Source: Mariaggregatimicrobium sp964498785 (GTDB lineage Bacteria; Zhuqueibacterota; Zhuqueibacteria; Thermofontimicrobiales; Thiofontviventaceae). From it: a stretch of 49,545 nt of DNA. Of this stretch, positions 26,280-33,737 are shown one piece after another (the first letter of the stretch is position 1; the number at the start of each line of letters is the position of its first letter). The notes below the pieces were generated by a model. It did not search any database and was not told the DNA's origin. It worked only from the letters and a program-made list of their open reading frames with translations. The position numbers and the translations under genes were made by a program. Location: assembly GCA_964498785.1 (NCBI GenBank), contig CAZCJL010000044.1, forward strand, positions 1-49,545, given 5' to 3'.

Positions 26280-27128
26280 ATGAAAAGTACACGCAGAGAG
26301 TTTTTACAAATGTCAGCAAAAGGAGCAGTACTGGCTTCTTTGGCATCATTTACCGGTAGCTGCTATGCCAATAATGAAAAAGCAATTTTGGCAGTTACGG
26401 ATAGATTGAAGTTGGGTATGGCGTCTTACACACTTCGCGAATTTAATCTGGAAGATACAATTGAAATGACCAAACGACTCGGTCTGAAATGCATTGCTTT
26501 GAAAAGTTTTCATTTACCAATGGATAGCTCGACTGAAGAAATACAGGAGATTGCGAAAAAAGTGAGAGATGCAGGTCTCGATCTCTATGGTTGTGGTGTG
26601 GTCTACATGAAAACTGAGGACGAGGTTCATAACGCATTTGATTATGCAAACGCTGCGGGAATCGGCACAATTATTGGAGTTCCGAATCATGATTTATTGG
26701 AGCTGGTAAATACGAAGGTTCAGGAATATGATATAAAGCTGGCGATTCACAATCATGGGCCAGGAGATGAACTTTACCCTGGTCCTGCAAGCGTCTATGA
26801 AAAAGTAGCAAACCTCGATCCGCGAATGGGATTATGTATCGACGTCGGTCATACAGAGCGAATCGCAGTAAATCCGGCGGAAGCGATTGTCAAATTTGCG
26901 GACCGGTTGCATGATGTGCATTTAAAAGATGTGACCGAATCCACGGCGGACGGAACAACAATCGAGATTGGTCGCGGGGTGATCGAAATCCCGCAGATAC
27001 TACGGGCGCTGCTCAAAATTAATTATACCGGAACGGTGGCTTTTGAATTTGAAAAAGACAAGCACGATCCGCTGGCAGGAGTCGCCGAATCTGTTGGCTA
27101 CACACGGGGTGTGCTGGATGTTATTTAG
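26280..27128 (+). CDS. Exported sugar phosphate isomerase/epimerase-like TIM barrel
   Basis: A 282-residue protein of the AP-endonuclease-2/xylose isomerase-like superfamily. The N-terminus has TRREFLQMSAKGAVLASLAS, a Tat-type signal. The barrel shows LGMASYTLREFNLEDTI at strand 1, LAIHNHGPGDE and LCIDVGHTERI with metal ligands, HDVHLKD and VAFEFEKDK with a late glutamate, so the four metal-binding positions are present. GGAGGG precedes the ATG. In the periplasmic 3-keto-glycoside route known from Bacteroides, proteins of this fold act as 3-keto-lyases or epimerases after Gfo/Idh oxidation; that is the inferred role here. A cytoplasmic isomerase is ruled out by the signal. Confidence 0.88.
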   Translation: MKSTRREFLQMSAKGAVLASLASFTGSCYANNEKAILAVTDRLKLGMASYTLREFNLEDTIEMTKRLGLKCIALKSFHLPMDSSTEEIQEIAKKVRDAGLDLYGCGVVYMKTEDEVHNAFDYANAAGIGTIIGVPNHDLLELVNTKVQEYDIKLAIHNHGPGDELYPGPASVYEKVANLDPRMGLCIDVGHTERIAVNPAEAIVKFADRLHDVHLKDVTESTADGTTIEIGRGVIEIPQILRALLKINYTGTVAFEFEKDKHDPLAGVAESVGYTRGVLDVI

Positions 27129-27158
27129 TTTTGGATTCGGTCTACTTAAAAAATTTTT

Positions 27159-27220
27159 GTCATCCTGATGATCCCGCTTTGCGCAGGGGTGTTAAGTTAA
27201 ACTTTCCGGATAAAGAATCT
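27159..27220. repeat. Dispersed intergenic repeat, partial copy
   Basis: GTCATCCTGA (27159-27168), TCCCGCTTTGCG and AAAGAATCT (27212-27220) match the left part of the repeat at 14543-14665 in the same order. The right half is missing or diverged. It lies in the 281-base gap between the TIM barrel gene and the truncated oxidoreductase. Confidence 0.55.
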
Positions 27221-27293
27221 GTCTCAGCAGGGCTCACGAAAACTGGAGACTACCAAAAGCTTTTTTTAACAATGGAAGCAAAGGCATTCACCA

Positions 27294-27324
27294 GATTTCC
27301 GAAGTCTTTAAGACTTCGGAAATC
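27294..27324 (+). terminator. Strong palindrome after the periplasmic redox genes
   Basis: Perfect 14-base stem GATTTCCGAAGTCT (27294-27307) / AGACTTCGGAAATC (27311-27324) with a 3-base TTA loop. No T run follows immediately. It resembles the 9441-9473 palindrome in stem length and CGAAG core. Confidence 0.55.
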
Positions 27325-27409
27325 GTTGATCTGCTCGAGGTTTTTTGTAGTTAAATAAATTTCTTCGGCTTTTGATATTATCCCCATTATATTACTGGAG
27401 GTCGCTTCA

Positions 27410-28267
27410 ATGCTACGTAAATATATTATATTTTGTGCTATGTCGGTAATGATCTTTCTATTGCAATCATGCGGAAATAATCAGGAAAACCTGAATTTTT
27501 CCGGCACTGATAATGAAGTTATTCTAATGACCCTCGATCCCGGCCATTTTCACGCGGCACTGGTTCAAAAGGTGATGTATGATCAGGTATCACCAAAAGT
27601 TTTTGTGTACGCACCGGCAGGCTCAGATGTGACAGACCATCTCAATCGGATCGATGGTTTTAATAATCGGGACGAAAAACCGACAAACTGGGAAACCATC
27701 GTTTATAAAGGGCAGAATTATCTTGATAAAATGCTCAACGAAAAACCGGGGAATGTGGTAATCATCTCCGGAAATAATCAGAAGAAAACCGATTATATTA
27801 AAGCCTCTGTCGACGCCGGGTTGAATGTCCTGTCGGATAAGCCAATGTGTATTGATAAAACAGGCTTCGATAAATTGAAGCAGGCGTTTGAATCAGCAGG
27901 CAAAAATGATGTGTTACTATACGACATCATGACACAGCGATATGAAATTACAACGATACTTCAAAAGTTACTGACTGAGAATGCAGATGTTTTCGGATCA
28001 CTAAAAAAAGGAACACCGGAAGAACCTTCGGTAACCAAAGAAAGCGTTCACCACTTTTTTAAATATGTCGCTGGCAACCCCTTAAAACGACCGGCCTGGT
28101 ATTTTGACGCCAATCACCAGGGAGAGGGCCTGGTCGATGTAACTACACATCTGGTTGATCTGGTGCAGTGGGAGTGTTTCCCGGAGCAGATTATAGATTA
28201 CACCACAGATATCGAAATGCTCGACGCCCGGAGATGGCGTTGCAATCGGAATAAACGGGTTGTTTAA
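27410..28267 (+). pseudogene. Truncated Gfo/Idh/MocA-like lipoprotein (putative oxidoreductase)
   Basis: A 285-residue lipoprotein (lipobox LLQSC at residue 21) of the exported oxidoreductase family that has a dedicated C-terminal domain. Visible are VVIISGNNQKKTDYI, LNVLSDKPMCID in place of the EKP motif, LLYDIMTQRYE and GLVDVTTHLVDLVQW. Family members are usually near 430-450 residues; this one ends soon after DIEMLDARRW, exactly where the C-terminal domain should begin, and its last 11 residues come from a repeat-like sequence. It has therefore probably lost its C-terminal third and may be inactive. GGAGG precedes the ATG. If functional in origin, it belonged to the same periplasmic oxidation module as the two genes upstream. 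Confidence 0.75.
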
Positions 28268-28291
28268 TATGGAGTGCATCGCCTCCGGATT
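28253..28291 (+). repeat. 3'-end repeat with ATGGAGTG.ATCGCCT core (copy 2)
   Basis: ACGGGTTGTTTAA followed by ATGGAGTGCATCGCCTCCGG at 28268-28287. It contains the stop codon of the truncated oxidoreductase and includes a partial inverted match to CCGGAGATGGCG at 28228-28239. It resembles copies at 14498 and 38770. Confidence 0.5.
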
Positions 28292-28338
28292 ACTTTCAAA
28301 ATCAATATGTATGTATTAAAAATAAAGTGACGAAAACC

Positions 28339-30045
28339 ATGAAATCATTCCTTCGAACTTTTTTTCTTTTAGTTATAATTTTAATTTCACAGAATATACT
28401 GGCGCAGGGCGGAAAGAATTACGGCCAATTTGCGCCGCCGGAAGCGTACCTCGATAGTTCGGATTACGCCTATTTTGGCAGTGAAAATGAATGGAGCCAA
28501 CGGATGTTTTCCAAAAAAGCGGCTGACCGCTTTTATAAGCGCCAGGGTCAGCGGCAGATGTTGGCGATTTTGACAGGAAATCCGGAAGAGGCTGTGAAGT
28601 TGTGTAAAAAACGCCTCGAACAAAACCCCGATGACACCGAAGCGATGTTCACGATGACAATCGCTTACTGTCAATTGAATCAGGTTAAAAATGCTGGCTC
28701 GGCGATGAAACGAGCGCTTTCTGCCGGATTGCCGTTCGAGCGGTTTTTAGCCGGGCCGCGGGATTTATTGAAGCCGCTTATAATCTCAGATGAGTTTAAA
28801 AAACATGCAGACGAGCGGTCTATTAATCTGATCCACGGACCGATGGTGGGAACTGTGACCGAAAATAGCGCCCGCTTTTGGATGCGGACTGTAACCGAAA
28901 CGCTGGTAAAAGTTCTGATTTACGAAGAAGGTGTGCCGGGCGTAATCGTACAATCTGCATCAGGGCAAACCCGTGCTGATCAGGATTACACGGCTGTGAT
29001 CGAGGCGTCCGATCTCGATCCACAGACTGCCTATTCGTATGATATTGTGATAGACAGCGTTCGGATTTTCAGTGATAACCGCCCCGCTTTTCAAACGTTT
29101 GCGAAGAAGGGCAGTTCGGTGGAATTTGAAATTGCGTTTGGCGGTGGCGCCGGATTTACGCCGCAACATGAACGAATTTGGGATACCATTCATTCCTTTC
29201 GTCCGACCGCATTATTTCTTCTCGGTGATAATGTTTACATCGACCTGCCGGAAATGCCGGGAGCGTTTCATAATTATACCTATTACCGCCGGCAGTCCCG
29301 ACCCGAATTCCGACAGTTGATTGAATCAACGCCGGTCTATGCGATTTGGGATGATCACGACTGCGCCATCGATGATATCTGGATGGGACCATATCGTGAA
29401 AAACCGCCATGGAAAATGCCAATGCTCGATTTATTCCGCATCAACTGGAATAATCCGGCTTATGGCGACGCCGAATGGCCCGGTTGCTGGTTCAGTTTCT
29501 CCATCGGCGATGTTGATTTTTTTATGCTTGATTGCCGGTTTTACCGCACCAATCCTTTTGCCGACAATCCCACCATGCTGGGACCGGTGCAAAAAGAATG
29601 GTTGATTCAGGAATTGGAAAATTCCAACGCGGTATTCAAAGTCATTGTCAGTTCTGTGCCCTGGGCGCCGGATGCCAAACCCGGAAGTCACGATACCTGG
29701 GACGGATTTCCACAGGAGCGGGAGCAGATATTTTCATTTATCGAACAGCAGAAAATTGAGGGCGTCGTTTTAATGTCAGCAGATCGCCACCGGTCCGATA
29801 TCCGCAAAATAGAGCGCGATTCTGGCTATCCGCTTTATGATATCATGAGCTCCCGATTGACAAATATTCATACTCACGAAGTAGTGCCAGGTGCAATCTT
29901 CGGCTACAATGAAAATTGCTCGTTCGGACTGCTGAAATTTGATACCAGTCCATCTGATCCGGCAGTCACATTTAGAATCGTCAATATCGACGGACAAATT
30001 ATTCATTCAATGACGATTTATCGGAGTGATTTGAGTTTTTTGTAA
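28339..30045 (+). CDS. PhoD-like phosphatase/phosphodiesterase, exported
   Basis: A 568-residue protein with a signal peptide ending near NILAQ (residue 23). After a helical N-terminal part with TPR-like character (about residues 45-140, LCKKRLEQNPDDTEAMF), a small beta domain (HGPMVGTVTENSARFWMRT) leads to the PhoD-type metallophosphatase core: FGGGAG, LLGDNVYID, YAIWDDHDC and SADRHRS. PhoD enzymes are phosphodiesterases or alkaline phosphatases using iron and calcium. The start at 28339 is preferred to a GTG at 28327 because it gives the signal peptide directly. The TPR-like extension is unusual for PhoD. It could remove phosphate groups from a glycan or supply phosphate. Confidence 0.85.
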   Translation: MKSFLRTFFLLVIILISQNILAQGGKNYGQFAPPEAYLDSSDYAYFGSENEWSQRMFSKKAADRFYKRQGQRQMLAILTGNPEEAVKLCKKRLEQNPDDTEAMFTMTIAYCQLNQVKNAGSAMKRALSAGLPFERFLAGPRDLLKPLIISDEFKKHADERSINLIHGPMVGTVTENSARFWMRTVTETLVKVLIYEEGVPGVIVQSASGQTRADQDYTAVIEASDLDPQTAYSYDIVIDSVRIFSDNRPAFQTFAKKGSSVEFEIAFGGGAGFTPQHERIWDTIHSFRPTALFLLGDNVYIDLPEMPGAFHNYTYYRRQSRPEFRQLIESTPVYAIWDDHDCAIDDIWMGPYREKPPWKMPMLDLFRINWNNPAYGDAEWPGCWFSFSIGDVDFFMLDCRFYRTNPFADNPTMLGPVQKEWLIQELENSNAVFKVIVSSVPWAPDAKPGSHDTWDGFPQEREQIFSFIEQQKIEGVVLMSADRHRSDIRKIERDSGYPLYDIMSSRLTNIHTHEVVPGAIFGYNENCSFGLLKFDTSPSDPAVTFRIVNIDGQIIHSMTIYRSDLSFL

Positions 30046-30150
30046 TCACGGAGAACACAGAGATTTTATAAAAAACAAATAATTACTCTGGTTGTGACGT
30101 GATCGCGGTGGTTTTAATTAATTAATACTTTTTATTTAACAAAAAAGATC

Positions 30151-31059
30151 ATGCAAAACCTGAAACCATTGTTACTAATCTTTTTCATTTTCTTTGTATT
30201 CCCGCTGATATTTTTCTGTAATTCTCCCTCAGTATATCCGCCCGGAGATTTTCATGCGATTGTTATATCCGATTTGCATATCAGTAATGATGAAACAAAG
30301 GATCAGCGGTTGACACAACTTATAAATCAAATCAATTCCGGTATGTATCCGGGCGTTAAATTTCTGATTTTGACGGGCGATGTGGTTTCGCGTGTCTATT
30401 CTGATTACACAGAGGACAATCCGGATACCAGCGACAGCCGACTCCAAAGAGCTCTCAGTCTGTTGGATCAATTGAACATTCCGTATTATCTTCTCATGGG
30501 AAATCATGATTATAAAATTGGTCCGGGTCGGGATTCGGACGGCTATTTCCCGGAAAGTGAAATTTTGCAGATGGAATCCATCTGGAAACAGGAGACCGGG
30601 TATCCGCCGTATTATGATTTCGAGTGTAACGGCTGGCGTTTTATCGTGTTAAACAGTTTTCGCGGCAGACATCTGAATCGGCATTTCGATGAGGAGCAAT
30701 TGAACTGGCTACAATCGTTGCTCACCGAGGGAAAACCGACGCTTCTGTTAAGCCATTTTCCGCTAAAGACAGATCACTTCCGAATCTGGTGTAAACCAAA
30801 GGATTTAATCAAGCCGGATACCGAGTCCCGCTTTTTCAATATATTAAACGAAAACAAACATCAGATAAAGGGCATTTTCGTCGGGCACGGTCATCGATGG
30901 GTGCAGGATCAGTTATTCGATACTATCCCGGTGTTTGAAACGGATTCATTCGCTGATTCCGATGGGCTGCCATTCCATGTAATCGGCTTTGACAGGCAAA
31001 ATAAAGTAATACACGTTGTCAGAAGTCCGATACAGGAGAAGATAGTTCCCGAGAATTAA
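30151..31059 (+). CDS. Calcineurin-like metallophosphoesterase, exported
   Basis: A 302-residue protein. Residues 1-23 form a hydrophobic signal ending FFCNS, possibly a lipobox. The five metallophosphoesterase motifs are in order: VISDLHIS, LTGDVV, MGNHDY, LLSHFPL and VGHGH. This gives a dinuclear metal centre. The substrate is unknown; exported members hydrolyse nucleotides, phospholipids or phosphosugars. It follows the PhoD-like gene by 105 bases, so the two phosphoesterases may act together. The gap contains CACGGAGAACACAGAG, a motif resembling common intergenic repeats. Confidence 0.88.
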   Translation: MQNLKPLLLIFFIFFVFPLIFFCNSPSVYPPGDFHAIVISDLHISNDETKDQRLTQLINQINSGMYPGVKFLILTGDVVSRVYSDYTEDNPDTSDSRLQRALSLLDQLNIPYYLLMGNHDYKIGPGRDSDGYFPESEILQMESIWKQETGYPPYYDFECNGWRFIVLNSFRGRHLNRHFDEEQLNWLQSLLTEGKPTLLLSHFPLKTDHFRIWCKPKDLIKPDTESRFFNILNENKHQIKGIFVGHGHRWVQDQLFDTIPVFETDSFADSDGLPFHVIGFDRQNKVIHVVRSPIQEKIVPEN

Positions 31060-31140
31060 ATTGATCGTTAATGTGTTGTGAGCAAATTCTCGATATCTGC
31101 ACAGGAAGAATAGCAGTCGAGCGAATATAAAGGTAACGAA

Positions 31141-33714
31141 ATGAAATTATTTCAAATTAAGTTAATTTATATAATAGCTCTCATTATCATCATATCTCAA
31201 CCATTTAAATCAAACGCGCACACTCCCGAACCTGATACTATCAATGAACAGAAGACTGTTTCACTTCATGTTTTATCTGATACGCTCAATGGAATTCCGG
31301 TTTATAATATGGTTAATTACTATTTGCAGCAACAGGTGGATGCTGCATGGGAACAATGGAAAGCGGATTATGAGAGCAGGACATCGGTTGCTGAAATAAC
31401 GAGTCATTACGAACAACTCCGGAAAAAATTTATTCAGGCGATCGGCGGGCTGCCGCAAAGAACGCCGTTGAATGCCCAAATTACCGGAGTCGTTTACCGT
31501 GATGGATATCGGGTGGAGAAAGTGATTTTTGAAAGCCGCCCTCAACATTTAGTTACCAGTGCATTATTTTTGCCGGATTCAAAAGAATACTCAGAGCCGT
31601 ATCCCGGGATTTTGATCCCCTGTGGCCATGCTCGTGCGAGCAAAGCCCATGATATGTACCAGACCATGGCTGCCCTGTGCGCGTTGAACGGCATGGCGGC
31701 CCTTGTTTATGATCCGGTGGGGCAGGGAGAGCGCCTCCAATTACTATCTGATGCGGGAACTGAAATTTACTGGGGCACGAGGGCACACATCATGATGGAT
31801 ATTGGCGCCATTTTGCTGGGCGCCAGTACAGCACAATTTGAAATTTGGGATGGAATGCGTGCGATTGATTATTTGCAATCCAGATCTGAAATCAATCCTG
31901 AAAAAATCGGTTGCACCGGGAATAGCGGCGGTGGTACACAAACATCGTATTTGATGGCTCTTGATCAGCGTATTAAAGTGGCTGCTCCCAGTTGCTATCT
32001 TCACAGAATTGGCGTTCAGGTAAAAAATGCAATGGGCGATGCAGAGCAAAATATTTTTGGTCAATTAAATTTTGGCATGGACCATCCGGATTATATAATG
32101 ATGCGCGCACCCGTACCAGTCAAAATTCTTGCCGCGACCCACGATTTTTTCGATATCAACGCTGTCTGGACGAATTTTCGATATTCGAAACGATTGTACT
32201 CACGATTGGGATTTTCCGAACGTGTCGCGATTATGGAAAATGACGCCGGGCATAATTATAATAAGATACAACGCGAGGCTGCAATACGTTGGTTATCACG
32301 CTGGTTGAATAGGAACGATAAATCTATTTCTGAACCGAAAATTACACTTCTGTCCCAATCTGAAATGCAGTGCACCCCAACAGGTCAGGTGATGTTAATC
32401 CCCGGCGCTCGTTCTGTCTATGATATCCTTGCGGAGCAGGAACATCAATTATTTGAAAAACGAAAGGAAATGTGGACATCCCTGCCACGCTCGGTTTTAC
32501 TGGACAGCATTCGGGAGATAGCCGGCATTCGACCGCTGAATGAGCTTTCTGAAATTGATGTGCAATTTATCGCTGAGATTAGCGGAAACGGATATCGCAT
32601 TCAAAAGCTGATATTGACCCCGGAGGAACATATATTTTTACCCGCACTGTTATATATCCCTGAAGAAAAACCAACAGCAGCGGTAACTGTTTTTCTCCAT
32701 GAACAGGGAAAACAGACAGAGGCCGGAATTGGCGGTAAAATTGAGCAGATCGTTCGCAGCGGAAAACGAGTTTTGGCGGTGGACATTCGCGGCATTGGCG
32801 AAACAGCGCAAATTAGTCAAACTGACAAGAGCAAAGCCATTGGTTATGATTGGTGGGATTCATATACCGCTTATCTGTTGGGGCGTTCGTATGTCGGTAT
32901 GCGTACAGAAGATATTTTAGCCTGTGCGAAATACGCATGTGATTTACAGGAAAATACTGACAACGGAGTGGACATGATTGCTATCGGGGATGTGGGTGTT
33001 CCGGCGCTTCATGCCGTAGCACTTGAAACCGATCTGTTTCAAAACGTGCAGCTTGAACGATCATTGGTTTCATGGGCTGACGTCATTGAAAAACGCCGGA
33101 CGTATAATCAATTGATTAATACTGTGCGGGGAGCGTTAACATTATATGACTTGCCCGATTTAGTTCACTCGGTGGGCGCTAAAATTACAGTCATAAACGC
33201 TGTGGACGCACAGGGATTTGAGTTATATAACACCACATCAACAACAGATACGATTTCTGATCGCCCGGAATTAACGGGATTAGCGGGAATTTGGTACGGC
33301 AGTTTGAATCTCGTTGATCCCGCAGATGCAGATCCGATTCAACAATTGAACTTGACTGGGACAGAACATTTCACGGATCGAGGGAATGTGTGGTCGGCCG
33401 AGTGGTTCGGTTTTCTAAAGTCGCCAACAAGCGAAGAGATTACGTTTCATGTGTCAGCCGATCAAGATGTTATCGTGGAAATCGATAGTCAACCGATTGT
33501 TCAATTTGATGCCGGACAGAGGTTTTCCTCAGGCACGACGAAATGTGAAAAGGACAAATTTTACCCGATACACATCATTTATAATCACAAACGCAGGGAC
33601 AGCGGTTTCATTCGTATTGAATGGAGTTGGAAAGGACAGCAGCGAATGGTCATTTCTCAGCAATATCTCTGGCATTCGCCTGTTCAGCAACGAAGAATGA
33701 GAAATGTTTGGTAG
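31141..33714 (+). CDS. Exported double alpha/beta hydrolase (esterase-like) with C-terminal PA14-like domain
   Basis: An 857-residue protein with a signal peptide ending SNAHT (residue 27). Domain 1 (about 95-400) is an alpha/beta hydrolase of the acetyl-xylan-esterase type: LIPCGHARASKAHD, YDPVGQGER, nucleophile serine 262 in CTGNSGGGTQ, an acid in THDFFD and histidine 371 in NDAGHNYN. Domain 2 (about 450-700) is a second hydrolase fold, but its elbow reads AIGDVGVPAL with no serine, so it is probably catalytically dead. Residues 711-857 are a PA14-like sandwich (LAGIWYGSLN, FHVSADQDVIVEID, IRIEWSWKGQ) ending HSPVQQRRMRNVW. Removal of acyl groups from a glycan is the likely role. Confidence 0.82.
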   Translation: MKLFQIKLIYIIALIIIISQPFKSNAHTPEPDTINEQKTVSLHVLSDTLNGIPVYNMVNYYLQQQVDAAWEQWKADYESRTSVAEITSHYEQLRKKFIQAIGGLPQRTPLNAQITGVVYRDGYRVEKVIFESRPQHLVTSALFLPDSKEYSEPYPGILIPCGHARASKAHDMYQTMAALCALNGMAALVYDPVGQGERLQLLSDAGTEIYWGTRAHIMMDIGAILLGASTAQFEIWDGMRAIDYLQSRSEINPEKIGCTGNSGGGTQTSYLMALDQRIKVAAPSCYLHRIGVQVKNAMGDAEQNIFGQLNFGMDHPDYIMMRAPVPVKILAATHDFFDINAVWTNFRYSKRLYSRLGFSERVAIMENDAGHNYNKIQREAAIRWLSRWLNRNDKSISEPKITLLSQSEMQCTPTGQVMLIPGARSVYDILAEQEHQLFEKRKEMWTSLPRSVLLDSIREIAGIRPLNELSEIDVQFIAEISGNGYRIQKLILTPEEHIFLPALLYIPEEKPTAAVTVFLHEQGKQTEAGIGGKIEQIVRSGKRVLAVDIRGIGETAQISQTDKSKAIGYDWWDSYTAYLLGRSYVGMRTEDILACAKYACDLQENTDNGVDMIAIGDVGVPALHAVALETDLFQNVQLERSLVSWADVIEKRRTYNQLINTVRGALTLYDLPDLVHSVGAKITVINAVDAQGFELYNTTSTTDTISDRPELTGLAGIWYGSLNLVDPADADPIQQLNLTGTEHFTDRGNVWSAEWFGFLKSPTSEEITFHVSADQDVIVEIDSQPIVQFDAGQRFSSGTTKCEKDKFYPIHIIYNHKRRDSGFIRIEWSWKGQQRMVISQQYLWHSPVQQRRMRNVW

Positions 33715-33737
33715 ACAAAAAATTACTGGAAAAATAC

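Noticed and set aside
27131..27358. Short + strand open frame between isomerase and truncated oxidoreductase
   Set aside because: It is made of repeat and palindrome sequence (27159-27324).
33621..33737. N-terminal extension of the glycoside hydrolase
   Set aside because: It would overlap the PA14-like end of the upstream gene; a signal peptide begins at 33738.
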